A DNA stretch of 64,000 nt from IMG/VR virus record IMGVR_UViG_3300046171_000225, positions 99,027 to 163,026 of that record; one strand, 5' to 3'. The notes under the pieces are model-generated. The model ran no database searches, was not told the DNA's origin, and was given only the letters and a program-made list of their open reading frames with translations. Positions 38,426 through 48,849 of this stretch are shown piece after piece. The stretch is from a virus. Each line of letters opens with the position of its first letter. Within the stretch, counting starts at the first letter, position 1. Made by a program: the position numbers and the translations under genes.

Positions 38426-39187
38426 TTGCCACATATATCTTACTCTGAACTAAGAAACTGGTCAGAATGTCCTTGGAGACACAAGCTTCTTTATGTAGAC
38501 CGTGTTGAAGCCACACAAGGAAGCGAGCATACATCATTTGGTACAGCTGTTCATGAGACAGTAGAAAATATGCTGTTAGGTAAGTTGTCCGAGCCCTACC
38601 CATACTTCCATCAGAAATTTACTGAGGAGCTAAAATTAATTGGCATCGAAGAAGATACGGAGCTTGCAGGACAAATGAGAAAGCAGGTTGAGGGTTTGTT
38701 CGAGCTAGTGAGGCCCGGATTAGACGAATACTTCTCTGATAAAGGTGGCTGGTCTGTTGTTGCCACTGAAGAGTCCTTGATGGAGTCGATTCGGGAAGAT
38801 TACAACTTTAAGGGATATATCGATCTTATCATTCTTGATGGAAATGGACACTACCACATTATTGACTGGAAAACATGTTCATGGGGATGGAACGCAAGAA
38901 AGAAAAATGATATCCTCTATACTAGACAGCTAGTCCTCTACAAACATTACTATGCTCAAAAACTTAATATAAACCCAAGAGCTATCTCTACTCACTTTGG
39001 TCTTTTGAAGCGAACCACAAAGAAGAACCGTGTAGAAATATTTAGGGTCACCAGTGGCGAAAGAAAAACAAAAAATTCTCTTGACTTTTTAGACAAAGCA
39101 CTTTATAATATTCAAAATAAAAGATATATCAAAAATAGATTATCTTGCAAATATTGCCCTTTTCATGAGACTGAGCATTGTTCTTGA
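38426..39187 (+). CDS. PD-(D/E)XK nuclease of RecB/Cas4 type with Fe-S cysteines
   Basis: The 253-aa protein starts at TTG 38426. It has SYSELRNWSECPWRHKL, FGTAVHETVENML (motif I His), GYIDLIILDG and HIIDWKTC (the D...D-x-K core). Cys 15, C241, C244 and C252 (CKYC...C) match the Fe-S cluster arrangement of AddB/Cas4 nucleases. It is probably a single-strand exonuclease in phage DNA replication or recombination. No CRISPR array is present. Confidence 0.82.
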   Translation: MPHISYSELRNWSECPWRHKLLYVDRVEATQGSEHTSFGTAVHETVENMLLGKLSEPYPYFHQKFTEELKLIGIEEDTELAGQMRKQVEGLFELVRPGLDEYFSDKGGWSVVATEESLMESIREDYNFKGYIDLIILDGNGHYHIIDWKTCSWGWNARKKNDILYTRQLVLYKHYYAQKLNINPRAISTHFGLLKRTTKKNRVEIFRVTSGERKTKNSLDFLDKALYNIQNKRYIKNRLSCKYCPFHETEHCS

Positions 39188-39194
39188 GGATTAG

Positions 39195-40454
39195 ATGGAT
39201 AAAAAGATTAAGATTCTGACATTGTCAGATCACCCGATGTCACCTTCTGGCGTTGGCACTCAAACAAAATATTTCATAGAAGCCCTACTGAAGACAGGAA
39301 AATTCCAATTCGTCTGTCTCGGTGGGGCCATTAAGCATGACGATTACAGAATCCAAAAGATAGCACCATACGAAGATGACTGGATGGTGATACCGGTAGA
39401 CGGATATGGTGATCAACAAAAGATTCGCTCGATCATACGAAATGAAAAACCAGACATTTTGTGGTTTATGACTGACCCTCGTTTCTATGAATGGCTGTGG
39501 TTTATGGAGAATGAGGTTAGACCGAATGTACCTATGGTTTATTACCATGTTTGGGACAACCACCCAGCTCCGCTTTACAATAGACCATTCTACCTTTCAA
39601 CTGACGTGATTGTATCTATCTCAAAGGTAACTCATGAGATTGTGTCTGAGTCAGCACCAGAGGTAAAAAATATTTACCATCCTCATGCCGTAGATTCTAA
39701 AGTGTTTGTGCCCTACACACCAGAGCAGATTGAGAACATAAGGAAAGCTAGTTTTCCAAATGATGAAGAAGACCGTGTTGTGTTTTTCTGGAACAATAGA
39801 AATGCTAGAAGAAAGCAGAGCGGCTCTTTGGTGTTCTGGTTTGATGAATGGGCTACACGAGTCGGTAGGGATAAAGTACGTCTTGTAATGCATACAGATC
39901 CTAATGACCCTCACGGACAACCGTTGCAGCACATTATTGAACATCTTGGACCAGACGGTACGATAATGATTTCTTCTAATAAGGTCCCGCCAAAAACTTT
40001 AGCCGATATGTACAACATGGCTGATTGTACAATCAATATTTCTGATGCGGAAGGGTTTGGTCTTGCTACACTTGAATCACTCTCGTGCGGTACACCTATT
40101 ATAGTTAACATGACTGGTGGCCTGAAAGAGCAAGTCACAGACGGCAAGGAGTGGTTTGGCGTAGGCATAGAGCCAGCTTCTAAGGCTTTGATCGGCTCAC
40201 AGCAGGTGCCATATATCTACGAGGACAGGATCAGTAAGAGAGACTTCCACAAAGCCCTGGACCGTATTTATGAAATGACAAGAGCAGAGAGGAGACAGCT
40301 CGGCTTGAGAGGCAGAAAGCATGTGGAGAAAAACTATAGCTTTGAGAAATATTGCCAAGGCTGGGTAGACATAATGACTAACATTGTTGAGGAATATGGA
40401 TCTTGGGACTCTAGAAGTGATTATGTCCCATGGGAGTTAAAGGAACTAACATGA
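39195..40454 (+). CDS. glycosyltransferase, GT4 (family 1) type
   Basis: The 419-aa protein has a GT-B layout: ILTLSDHPMSPSGVGTQTKYF at the N-terminus and, in the C-terminal half, ADCTINISDAEGFGLATLESLSCGTPII, the donor-binding E-G-F-G-x(6)-E motif. It opens a run of glycan genes. It may decorate phage structures or alter host surface sugars. It overlaps the next gene by 4 bases. Confidence 0.85.
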   Translation: MDKKIKILTLSDHPMSPSGVGTQTKYFIEALLKTGKFQFVCLGGAIKHDDYRIQKIAPYEDDWMVIPVDGYGDQQKIRSIIRNEKPDILWFMTDPRFYEWLWFMENEVRPNVPMVYYHVWDNHPAPLYNRPFYLSTDVIVSISKVTHEIVSESAPEVKNIYHPHAVDSKVFVPYTPEQIENIRKASFPNDEEDRVVFFWNNRNARRKQSGSLVFWFDEWATRVGRDKVRLVMHTDPNDPHGQPLQHIIEHLGPDGTIMISSNKVPPKTLADMYNMADCTINISDAEGFGLATLESLSCGTPIIVNMTGGLKEQVTDGKEWFGVGIEPASKALIGSQQVPYIYEDRISKRDFHKALDRIYEMTRAERRQLGLRGRKHVEKNYSFEKYCQGWVDIMTNIVEEYGSWDSRSDYVPWELKELT

Positions 40455-41710
40455 GAAAGAAAGTATTAGTAAGGGGACCGGCGCTCACACAATCTGGATA
40501 TGGAGAGCACACACGATTCTTGTTGCGCTCTCTTAGAGCCTACCCAGATAAGTTTGACATTTACTTGATTGCGTTAAACTGGGGACAAACAGGTTGGCTT
40601 TCCGAAGAAACCGAGGAAAGAGACTGGATTGATTCTTTGATTCTTAAAACACATAACCACGTAGAATCCGGTGGTCGTTTTGATATGTCCGTTCAAGTTT
40701 CTATTCCAAATGAGTGGGAGAAACTAGCTCCTTACAATGTTGGAGTGACAGCAGGAATAGAGACGACCAAGGTGGCACCAGTGTGGCTAGAGAAAGGCAA
40801 CCAGATGGATAAAATCATCACCATCTCTAGGCATGCTAAGACTGTTCACGAGTCTACAATGTATGAAGGAATTAACAAGAATACTCAACAGCCTATGAAA
40901 CTCCAGAACGAGGTACCAGTTGAGATTGTACATTATCCCGTAAAAGAGTTTGAGTCTGACCCGCTTCCTTTAGACTTAGAATATGATTTCAATTATTTAA
41001 TGGTCTCTCAGTGGGGGCCTAGAAAAAATATGGAAAACGCTATTAAGTGGTGGATCGAGGAAAATTATGATGAGAAAGTAGGCTTGGTTATCAAGACATC
41101 TACTAAAAATAATTCAATTATGGATCGTCATCACGTAACCAAAATGCTGAAGAATCTAATCACTTCTGTCTTACCAGAAGAACATAAGTGCAAAATTTAT
41201 CTTCTCCACGGAGATTTGTCCGAAGGGCAGATGCAGTCTCTGTACCAAAATAAGAAAATTAAAGCACTGGTAACCTTGACTCACGGAGAAGGTTTTGGGT
41301 TACCGCTATTTGATGCTGCTTGCCACGGCTTGCCTGTCATAGCTCCAGCTTGGTCTGGCCATTGTGACTTCCTGTATATCAGTTACGAGAACGGCAACAA
41401 AAAGGCTTTCTTTGCGGATGTAGACTATGACATAGCCCCAGTACAGCCTCAAGCTGTTTGGGATGGTGTCGTGCAAAAAGACAGCATGTGGTGTTATACT
41501 CATGAGGGGCACTACAAAATGCGTCTAAGACAAGTTCGTAAAAACTGGGACAAGTGGAAAAAGAAGGCGAAAACACTTCGTAAATGGGTTTTAGAAAACT
41601 TTTCCTCTGAGAAGCAACATAAGCTATTCGCAGATGCTGTCTACGGAGACGACATTGACGTTGACTCTTGGCTTCAAGAGCTGAACACAAGTGTAGTTGT
41701 AAATGAATGA
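40451..41710 (+). CDS. glycosyltransferase, GT4 type
   Basis: ATG 40451 gives 419 aa; GTGG-rich DNA and the ATGA overlap support this start. N-terminal VRGPALTQSGYGEHTRFLLRSL and C-terminal LVTLTHGEGFGLPLFDAACHGLPVIAP are typical of GT4. A paralogue-like neighbour of the 39195 product. Confidence 0.82.
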   Translation: MRKKVLVRGPALTQSGYGEHTRFLLRSLRAYPDKFDIYLIALNWGQTGWLSEETEERDWIDSLILKTHNHVESGGRFDMSVQVSIPNEWEKLAPYNVGVTAGIETTKVAPVWLEKGNQMDKIITISRHAKTVHESTMYEGINKNTQQPMKLQNEVPVEIVHYPVKEFESDPLPLDLEYDFNYLMVSQWGPRKNMENAIKWWIEENYDEKVGLVIKTSTKNNSIMDRHHVTKMLKNLITSVLPEEHKCKIYLLHGDLSEGQMQSLYQNKKIKALVTLTHGEGFGLPLFDAACHGLPVIAPAWSGHCDFLYISYENGNKKAFFADVDYDIAPVQPQAVWDGVVQKDSMWCYTHEGHYKMRLRQVRKNWDKWKKKAKTLRKWVLENFSSEKQHKLFADAVYGDDIDVDSWLQELNTSVVVNE

Positions 41711-42539
41711 TATACTTTTTATAGCAGACTTTTTCCCTGACCAGGTCGCTGGAGGGGGAGAGCTAAACAATCAAGTTTTGATTGAAGACTTGATCCACGA
41801 TGGCTATAAAGTCTGCTGCAAAAAGAGTCACGAAGTTAAAGCTTGTGACATATTAAATTCAAGCAATGTGATAGTAGCTAATTTTATTAATTTTCATCCA
41901 CAACTTAGGACTCTCTTGCGAGCAAAACCGTATGTTATATATGAACACGACCACAAGTACCTTTCAAGCAGGAATCCTGCGTTCTATAGGAACTATAAAG
42001 CTCCAAAAGAAAAGATTATAAATCGAGAGTTTTATAGCGAAGCACGAGCAGTGCTGTGTCAGTCGCAGTTTCATGCCAACATAGCAATAAGTAATCTAGA
42101 ATTGCCGAATATAAAAAGTTTGGGTGGCAATTTGTGGTCCGATTCTCATCTTTCATTATTGGAAGAGGTTTGCTCTTCTTCTAAGAAGAAAATCCATGCT
42201 ATTATGGAATCTTCTAATTGGCACAAGGGAACTCAGGAAGCTTTAATGTATTGCCAGACTCTTGGTCTGGAACATGCTCTCATAAAGCCTCAGAGGCCGT
42301 CTGAGTTCTTGAGAGACCTTGGGCAGTATGACACATTAGTTTTCTTTCCGAAGACGCCAGAGACTCTCTCACGCATTGTGGTGGAGGCTCGTATGATGGG
42401 GATGTCTACTAAGACTACTAAAAACATTGGAGCTATCCATGAGCCTTGGTTTCGTAAAAAAGGACTTGACTTAATTGAGGCTATGCGCTATAAGCGTCAA
42501 GAAATAAAAAATATTATTTTGAGCGTGTTAGGTGGATAA
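41703..42539 (+). CDS. glycosyltransferase-like protein, short GT4 type
   Basis: The 278-aa product starts ILFIADFFPDQVAGGGELNNQ and ends with a fold resembling the GT4 donor domain (LVFFPKTPETLSRIVVEARMMG). It is shorter than the two upstream enzymes. It overlaps both neighbours by 8 bases. Confidence 0.7.
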   Translation: MNDILFIADFFPDQVAGGGELNNQVLIEDLIHDGYKVCCKKSHEVKACDILNSSNVIVANFINFHPQLRTLLRAKPYVIYEHDHKYLSSRNPAFYRNYKAPKEKIINREFYSEARAVLCQSQFHANIAISNLELPNIKSLGGNLWSDSHLSLLEEVCSSSKKKIHAIMESSNWHKGTQEALMYCQTLGLEHALIKPQRPSEFLRDLGQYDTLVFFPKTPETLSRIVVEARMMGMSTKTTKNIGAIHEPWFRKKGLDLIEAMRYKRQEIKNIILSVLGG

Positions 42540-43296
42540 GCCAAGAGTTTCGATTATTACATCCCTCTACGATGGCGATGAACATATTCAAGAGTTTATT
42601 GAAGATATTGTTAAGCAAACCTATTTTTCTAAGTGCGAATTGATAATAGTTGATGGCGCTTCTCCTGGGAATGAAAAAGAAATAATTGAAGAATATAGTC
42701 TTATCTACAATAACATTAAATACTTTAGACTAGACAAAGATCCTGGCATCTACGGATGCTGGAATTATGGAATCCAACATAGTCAAGGTGAATACATAAC
42801 AAATGCCAACTTAGATGATAAAAGGGCCTACAACCAGATAGAGAAATTCGTAGAACTCCTCGATACCAATCCAGGCGTAGATCTTGTTTACTCATACTCC
42901 TTTGTGACTAACCAAAGTCATGAAAATTTCTATCGTAATTCTTCTGGCTATCAAGTTTACCCTACTTATCCGTTTACAAAAGAAGCAATGATCAAGTGTT
43001 TGCCTGGTTGCCAGCCTGTATGGAGACGGTCTATTCATGGCAAGGCAGGACTATTTGATACTTCTTATAAGTATGCTGGTGATTGGGAAATGTGGCTGAG
43101 GGCTGTCCGTAATGGTTGTTCATTCCAAATGATAGAAGGAGTGTACGGGATTTACTATATGAATCCAGAAGGGCTCTCTACCTCAAAAGAACATCAAGTC
43201 GATAGATTTAAAGAAGAACAGAAAGTGTTTTGGGAGTACACGGACGTCTACGGGCCAAAAGTCACTGAGGCTTACAGCGAGTATTTTAGCAAATGA
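42532..43296 (+). CDS. glycosyltransferase family 2
   Basis: The GTG start at 42532 overlaps the preceding stop. The 254-aa GT-A protein shows [43 protein letters not shown] (the DxD-like site) and [10 protein letters not shown]. Member of a glycan-building operon. Confidence 0.85.
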   Translation: MDKPRVSIITSLYDGDEHIQEFIEDIVKQTYFSKCELIIVDGASPGNEKEIIEEYSLIYNNIKYFRLDKDPGIYGCWNYGIQHSQGEYITNANLDDKRAYNQIEKFVELLDTNPGVDLVYSYSFVTNQSHENFYRNSSGYQVYPTYPFTKEAMIKCLPGCQPVWRRSIHGKAGLFDTSYKYAGDWEMWLRAVRNGCSFQMIEGVYGIYYMNPEGLSTSKEHQVDRFKEEQKVFWEYTDVYGPKVTEAYSEYFSK

Positions 43297-43467
43297 AGAA
43301 AGTTATATCTTTTAGCCTTTGGGGAGATAACCCAAAATACTGCGTGGGAGCTGTTCGGAATGCAGAGATCGCTCCAGTTCATTATCCCGACTGGGTCTGC
43401 AGATTTCATGTGGGTAAGTCAGTTCCTACGCAGTATGTAGAAGCTCTTGCAGAAGATGGAAAACACT
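43293..43467 (+). pseudogene. N-terminal part of a glycan-related protein (frame broken)
   Basis: ATG 43293 encodes [20 protein letters not shown] and on to a TGA at 43465-43467. Related proteins, as I recall them, continue straight into the domain now found in the +1 frame from 43447. One base too many near 43443-43447 (CTCTTGC) would explain the break. Confidence 0.6.
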
Positions 43468-43941
43468 GAGGTTGTGATCCGAGAAACAGAAGGTGACTGG
43501 ACGGGTATGTTTTGGAGGTTTGAAGATGCATCGGATCCCTCTGTGGACGTTATGATATCCAGAGATACTGATTCCAGATTAAACGCTAGAGAAGCAGCCG
43601 CAGTATCAGAGTGGTTAGCCACTGATAAAGCTTTTCATATAATGAGAGATCACCCTTACCATGCTACTGAAATATTAGGAGGCATGTGGGGGGTCAAGAA
43701 TCCTTTTCTTTCTGAAATGGCCCAAATGATCCAAGCCTATAAAAAAGGCAACTTTTGGCAAGTTGATCAAAACTTTTTAAGAGAAAAGATATGGCCACTT
43801 GTAAACAGAAGCTACATTTCACATGATGATTTTTTTGAGAAGCATCCATGGCCCCTGGAAAGAGAGCCGAATCGTTTTGTTGGACAGGCTTTCGAAGCAG
43901 ACGATACAATGTCTGTACCTGAACATGCAAGGATGATATAG
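43447..43941 (+). pseudogene. C-terminal part of the same glycan-related protein
   Basis: The 164-residue frame runs from [21 protein letters not shown] through DVMISRDTDSRLNAREAAAV (a DxD motif), FHIMRDHPYH and GGMWG. This resembles glycosyltransferase-like proteins found beside phage and bacterial glycan genes. Together with 43293 it would make a protein of about 215 aa. Its TTG at 43447 has no ribosome site. Confidence 0.6.
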
Positions 43942-44490
43942 ATGAAAACTTTTAGATTTGATGATATTAATATAAATGAAAATTTAGAAAAGACCATAGA
44001 AATTGCACGTATTGTAAGAAGCAAATTCCCATGTGCAAGAATTATATTTTGTATCTCTCCAATGGTTCATGATGTTTCTAATGAAGAAGGGAAAAACGCT
44101 GAAAGAATCTTTCCCAAAATTTTAAACGCCTATAGTGATCATAGAGTGTTTTATAAGGCGAATGCTTGTGGGGTTCCACCGGTCCCAGAGTGGGTTGAAA
44201 CAGCTGGACATGGATTGTTTCATGTAGATCACAGGCTTTTGAGTAAGGAAGTACAAGAGATGAGTATTATATCCAGCTGTAGCCTTGCTAAGTCTTCTAC
44301 ATTTGTGCCGCCATTTAATAAATGGAATACGGATACAGAACAAATCTGCGAAGAATTTAATTTAAGTTTGGTTAAATTTGAAGATGGGTGGCTTTGTTGT
44401 GAGTACAACGAATATGATACAAATCATGACTTGTGGTATCTACACGCAAGGGAATTTACTTTAGAAGGATTTAGAAAATGGATATCTTAA
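43942..44490 (+). CDS. polysaccharide-deacetylase-like protein
   Basis: The 182-aa product begins FRFDDININENLEKTI and contains GHGLFHVDHRLLSKE and TFVPPFNKWN. RFDD and the HxxxH/D-containing strand fit the NodB-type deacetylase barrel. It probably removes acetyl groups from a glycan made by its neighbours; the substrate is unknown. It starts directly after the broken gene and overlaps the next. Confidence 0.65.
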   Translation: MKTFRFDDININENLEKTIEIARIVRSKFPCARIIFCISPMVHDVSNEEGKNAERIFPKILNAYSDHRVFYKANACGVPPVPEWVETAGHGLFHVDHRLLSKEVQEMSIISSCSLAKSSTFVPPFNKWNTDTEQICEEFNLSLVKFEDGWLCCEYNEYDTNHDLWYLHAREFTLEGFRKWIS

Positions 44491-44748
44491 GTAATATTAA
44501 GTGGGGTGGCTCGGGGATAGAGAGAGAACTCTATCTGTTTGTAGTTGATTTACTGGAGGACGGAGATACTATAGTTGAATTGGGTAGTGGTAACGTTAGC
44601 ACTTTAGTATTCGGGAGGCCAAAGTATATTATTTTTTCACGATACCTACAGAAAGTTAGAACACAATCTAGCTTTAAGCGTAGCAAAAGAGAATGACAGG
44701 GAAGCAATCTTTTTTACAGAGGGAGATTATTGGTGTCTAGTAAAGTAG
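44478..44748 (+). pseudogene. SAM-methyltransferase-like gene, frame broken
   Basis: ATG 44478 encodes DTIVELGSGNVST, a methyltransferase motif I, to a stop at 44694-44696. After a T6 run (44632-44637) the +1 frame continues FHDTYRKLEHNLALSVAKEN and ends at TAG 44746-44748. Dropping one T restores one reading frame of about 90 aa, still short for a methyltransferase. A sequencing indel or a decayed gene. Confidence 0.55.
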
Positions 44749-45302
44749 TTTCCATTCATCAGCCAAACTTTTTTCCTTGGTATCCCTTTTTCCACAAGAT
44801 GGAACAAGCAGATGTGTTTGTAATTTTAGAAAATTGTCAATTTGAAAAAAATAATTACCAAAATAGATTCAATTTAGGTGGCAAATGGTATACTATGAGT
44901 ACCAGCAAACATCTTTTACCAATAATAGAAAAAAAGTATTCCAATCATTTGGAAGACTGGGCAAAAATTAAAAGGCGACTTCCTGAATATAAGGAAATTC
45001 TAGACAGCTTTGATTGCTGCATAACTGAATCACTATCTGAAACTAATTTCAACATCATTTTGAAAATAAAAGATTTACTAAATATTTCAACTGAATTGGT
45101 AAAAGATTTTAGAACAGAACTTACATCTACTGATAGGTTGGTTGATATATGTAGATTTTATAACGCAAAAGAGTATATATCTGGCCCAAGTGGTAAAACT
45201 TATCTAAATTTAGATAAGTTTTATAATAATAATATAAAAGTTAGTTTTCAAGAGTGTAGTGGCGATAAGATAAGCATATTAGAATTTTTGCAAAGGATGT
45301 AA
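44730..45302 (+). CDS. WbqC-like protein
   Basis: The 190-aa protein starts at TTG 44730 or GTG 44733 after GGGAG. It opens VVSIHQPNFFPWYPFFHKM, then ADVFVILENCQFEKNNYQNR, the WbqC family signature found in O-antigen clusters. Its biochemical role is not settled; it is taken as a glycan-pathway enzyme. Confidence 0.8.
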   Translation: MVSSKVVSIHQPNFFPWYPFFHKMEQADVFVILENCQFEKNNYQNRFNLGGKWYTMSTSKHLLPIIEKKYSNHLEDWAKIKRRLPEYKEILDSFDCCITESLSETNFNIILKIKDLLNISTELVKDFRTELTSTDRLVDICRFYNAKEYISGPSGKTYLNLDKFYNNNIKVSFQECSGDKISILEFLQRM

Positions 45303-45303
45303 A

Positions 45304-45984
45304 ATGTTAGATAGGATAATTGTTAGTGCCGATGATGAATCATATTTTATTGAATATTTGCCTGTAGTGTCCAAGGCTTGGCAGAAGTATTTCCCAGAAG
45401 CACGGTTGACTTTAGCATTTGTCACAGATACAGAACATTCTTCCTTAGTGCAGAGAGCAAAAAGTTATGCAGATGTATACCTCTTTCCTAAAATTGCAGG
45501 TGTTCCTGTGCCAAATCAATCTAAATTGTCTAGGCACTTTTTAGCTTCGACCTTTGGTAGTGAAGTTTGCATGATTGAAGATTTAGATACTATTCCGCTG
45601 CAAAGAACATTTTTTGAAGATAAGTTGTGTTCAAGAAAAGAACAAACTCTTTTATGCGTTGGTCATGAGGTCTATCACAATACGCCTGATAGCGGCAAGT
45701 TTCCAATTAGTACTATGACAGCAGAGGGATTGATTTTTAAAGAATTTTTAAATCCAAAAAATCTAAGTTATAAGGAGTTGATGGGCCACTGGCAAGACAT
45801 GGACATACGGGACGTGAAAGCCAGAGTGACGTCAGACAAGTCGGTTTTTTCAGATGAATCACTAATCCGATATTTTATCGATAGATGGGATCTTCCTAAG
45901 ATCACTAAAGTTCCAAGAGGGGCCAACATTAGAGAACAGTGGATTGATAGATCCTGGTGGGCGATTAACATACAAAAAGCTTAG
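45304..45984 (+). CDS. glycosyltransferase-like protein, probable frame break at the end
   Basis: The 226-aa product has VCMIEDLDTIPL, a DxD-type metal site, and KSVFSDESLIRYFI. It ends DRSWWAINIQKA at a TAG. The +1 frame continues (KLRNDEYITCNFLRPPSQYYT) into the 45944 frame. An extra A in the A5 run at 45974-45978 would explain this, so the true protein is longer by about 45 residues. Confidence 0.6.
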   Translation: MLDRIIVSADDESYFIEYLPVVSKAWQKYFPEARLTLAFVTDTEHSSLVQRAKSYADVYLFPKIAGVPVPNQSKLSRHFLASTFGSEVCMIEDLDTIPLQRTFFEDKLCSRKEQTLLCVGHEVYHNTPDSGKFPISTMTAEGLIFKEFLNPKNLSYKELMGHWQDMDIRDVKARVTSDKSVFSDESLIRYFIDRWDLPKITKVPRGANIREQWIDRSWWAINIQKA

Positions 45985-46186
45985 AAATGATGAGTACATA
46001 ACATGTAATTTTTTAAGACCCCCTAGCCAATACTATACTGAAATGTATGAAATATTTAAACACGTATATGGAAACCACCCAGCGAGGAACGAGGTACTAC
46101 TTGAAAAAAATAAAAAGATATTGATAATACAAGAAGAGGGCAGACATAGTGAAAATAAGAATTTTCGTGAATGCTGGTGTATGTAG
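45944..46186 (+). pseudogene. joined remnants: end of the 45304 protein and start of a CgeB-like protein
   Basis: This frame holds the missing tail of the upstream protein (RNDEYITCNFL...ARNEVLLEK). Across an A7 run (46104-46110) it then enters KKILIIQEEGRHSENKNF, the start of a CgeB-like glycosyltransferase. One more A would give a stop (TAA) for the first and a TTG start for the second. It ends at a TAG. Confidence 0.5.
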
Positions 46187-46235
46187 CGCTCTTTAACTAA
46201 GTTGGGGCACACCGTAGATGTGTGGGGACTAGGTC

Positions 46236-46955
46236 CATGAAACATATGCGAATACGCCCAACTGGGATTCATATGATATAATAATTAATTTAGAAAATTA
46301 TGATTTACAAAATTGGGTTCCCGATCTCTCAGAGACTACTCGACCAAAAAAGTTTCTGTGGAGCATAGATGCACATTGCCGTGGCATGGAACCATTTCTA
46401 GACACTTATAATAATGGTAAATATGATTTAATTCTACAAGCCACTAAAGATTTTGTAGATGAAAATAGTATATGGTTTCCAAATTGTTACGATAGTAATT
46501 TGATTCGGCCTTGCGCAGCAAAAGCTACTTTTTTGGGCTTTTGTGGATCGATACTCAATAGGAAAAGCATATTGGACCTTCTGACGGAAAGGTATGATCT
46601 AAAACAGGATATATGGCTTTTAGGTGAGGAGATGGTACAGGCTGTTTCATCATACGCTATACATTTTAATATCAATTTAGCTAATGACATAAACTATAGA
46701 AGTTTTGAGACTATAGGGTGCGGGACTACTTTGCTGACAAACTCCAATCCCCAGTACGAAGAACTTGGTTTTATAAGCATGGAAAATTGCTTAATCTACG
46801 ATAGTATAGACGACATCCATAAAAAAATAGATATTGCTTTAGGTAACCCAAAGCTGATTTCATCTATCTCTAAGGCAGGGTTAGAGCTATCTAAAAAGCA
46901 CACCTATGACATTAGAGCTAAATATTTAATTGACATATACGAGAAAGAAATATGA
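46236..46955 (+). pseudogene. main part of a CgeB-like glycosyltransferase (broken 5' end)
   Basis: The frame runs HETYANTPNWDSYDIIINLE, RPKKFLWSIDAHC, FVDENSIWFPNCYDSN and FETIGCGTTLLTNSNPQYEELGF, the conserved C-terminal donor part of CgeB/GT1 proteins. It is preceded by RSLTKLGHTVDVWGLG in another frame and by an in-frame TAG at 46184. At least one indel (CC at 46235-46236) and one nonsense change separate it from its start. The undisturbed part begins at the first ATG, 46386. Confidence 0.6.
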
Positions 46956-47881
46956 GCAAGCTTATGATAACAGGCGGTTCTGGTATGGTTGGCTCTGCGT
47001 TCAAACAGCTGTTACCAGATGCTGATTACCCGACTCGCCAAGAGTTAAGCTCTATATTAAAAAACATTTCTTACAAGCAACAGTTTGAAGGCAAAAATAT
47101 AATTCATCTTGCGGCAAAGGTTGGTGGAGTCAAGGCAAACACAGAACAAGTAGCAGATTTTTATAGCCAAAACTCTATACTAAATGAAAGGGTGTTATCC
47201 GCATCTCATCTCGGAAGAGCAAATAAGGTAATATCTCTTCTTTCAACCTGTGTTTATCCTGACGCCCCTTATATAGTCTATCCTCTTACCGAGGACCAAC
47301 TGCATCTCGGTCCACCACATCCATCTAACTTTGGTTATGCATACGCAAAAAGAATGGTAGACGTTATATCTCGTGCGTACCGCCAACAACATGGATGCAA
47401 CTTCATCACAGCTATTCCAAATAACCTTTATGGTGAAAATGATAATTTCGACTTAGAAGATGGTCACGTTATACCAGCGATTATAAGAAAAGTATGGGAA
47501 GCAAAAATAAATAACAACCCATTTATAGAATGTTGGGGGGATGGCTCGCCATTAAGAGAGTTCACATATTCTGAAGACATCGTTAAGATATTAATTTTTT
47601 TATTAGAAAACTATGACGAGCCAGAACCAATTAATATTGGAAACACCGAAGAATATTCTATTAAACAAGTTGTAGAAATGATTTGTTCTATTTTGGAGTA
47701 TAACGGTAAGGTAAAATGGAATACGCAAATGCCATCTGGCCAGAGCAGAAAGCCTAGCTCTAATCGAAAGCTATTAGATTTGGGCTGGGATAAAAAATGG
47801 TACACTTCTTTAGAAAAAGGATTGACAAAAACATGTTTATGGGTTAAACATAATTATCCTTTAATAAGGGGTGTTATGTGA
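46952..47881 (+). CDS. fcl: GDP-L-fucose synthase-like reductase/epimerase
   Basis: The 309-aa short-chain dehydrogenase has the Rossmann loop [32 protein letters not shown] and the catalytic YAYAKRM (YxxxK). This matches GDP-4-keto-6-deoxymannose epimerase/reductase. With the GMD gene next to it, the pair would make GDP-L-fucose from GDP-mannose. The start overlaps the preceding stop by ATGA. Confidence 0.85.
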   Translation: MSKLMITGGSGMVGSAFKQLLPDADYPTRQELSSILKNISYKQQFEGKNIIHLAAKVGGVKANTEQVADFYSQNSILNERVLSASHLGRANKVISLLSTCVYPDAPYIVYPLTEDQLHLGPPHPSNFGYAYAKRMVDVISRAYRQQHGCNFITAIPNNLYGENDNFDLEDGHVIPAIIRKVWEAKINNNPFIECWGDGSPLREFTYSEDIVKILIFLLENYDEPEPINIGNTEEYSIKQVVEMICSILEYNGKVKWNTQMPSGQSRKPSSNRKLLDLGWDKKWYTSLEKGLTKTCLWVKHNYPLIRGVM

Positions 47882-48849
47882 AAACCGCATTAGTGACAGG
47901 CGTAACTGGTCAAGACGGCTCTTACTTATCTGAATTACTGCTGGATAAGGGCTATAAAGTAATTGGTCTTAAAAGAAGAACTTCTACCATTTGCACGGAG
48001 CGTTTAGACCACATCTTTGAGCACCCCAATTTTATCATGAGGTATTTTGAACTGAGTGATTCGGGGTGTATATGGAGATTGTTATCTGAGTATAAGCCAG
48101 ACGAGATCTACAACCTTGCCGCGCAGTCTCACGTTAGAGTATCTTTCGAGGTGCCGGAAAGCACAACAGATACTATAGTTATGGGAACATTAAGAATCTT
48201 AGAGGCAATGAGACACATTGTGCCTAACTCACGATTTTACCAAGCGTCATCTTCAGAGATGTATGGAGATAGCCCTGTTAGTCCTCAAAACGAGAATACG
48301 GCACTTCAGCCAGCTTCTCCGTATGCATGTGCTAAGGTTTATGCTCACCATCTCGTGAGAAACTATAGAGAGTCATACGGCTTACATGCATCATCTGGTA
48401 TTCTTTTTAATCATGAATCTCCGCGCAGGGGAGAGACATTTGTTACTCGTAAAATTACAATGGCAGCTGCAAAAATTAAGCTCGGATTGCAAGATAAGCT
48501 TTACTTGGGTAATTTAGATGCAAAACGCGATTGGGGCTATGCGGGTGACTATGTTAAGATGATGTGGCTGATGTTACAGCAGGATAAGCCGGATGACTAC
48601 GTTATAGCAACTGGTGAAACACACTCTGTCCAAGAGCTTTTGGAAGTTGTATTTAACCATGCTGGACTTGATATTAAGAAGCATGTTGAGCAGGATAGTC
48701 GTCTTTTCCGGCCTCATGAGGTGCCACTGCTTCTTGGCGATGCCTCTAAAGCAAAAAATATTTTATCTTGGGACCCGGAGATTAAATTTAAACAATTAGC
48801 TATTATGATGTATGAGTCAGATTTGGAGAAATTAAAAAATGACAAATAG
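47878..48849 (+). CDS. gmd: GDP-mannose 4,6-dehydratase
   Basis: The 323-aa protein (GTG start) has [22 protein letters not shown], the NADP loop, then [23 protein letters not shown] and the active-site [10 protein letters not shown], and [17 protein letters not shown]. These are diagnostic for GMD. It forms the first step towards GDP-fucose or related deoxysugars. Operon neighbour of fcl. Confidence 0.9.
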   Translation: MKTALVTGVTGQDGSYLSELLLDKGYKVIGLKRRTSTICTERLDHIFEHPNFIMRYFELSDSGCIWRLLSEYKPDEIYNLAAQSHVRVSFEVPESTTDTIVMGTLRILEAMRHIVPNSRFYQASSSEMYGDSPVSPQNENTALQPASPYACAKVYAHHLVRNYRESYGLHASSGILFNHESPRRGETFVTRKITMAAAKIKLGLQDKLYLGNLDAKRDWGYAGDYVKMMWLMLQQDKPDDYVIATGETHSVQELLEVVFNHAGLDIKKHVEQDSRLFRPHEVPLLLGDASKAKNILSWDPEIKFKQLAIMMYESDLEKLKNDK

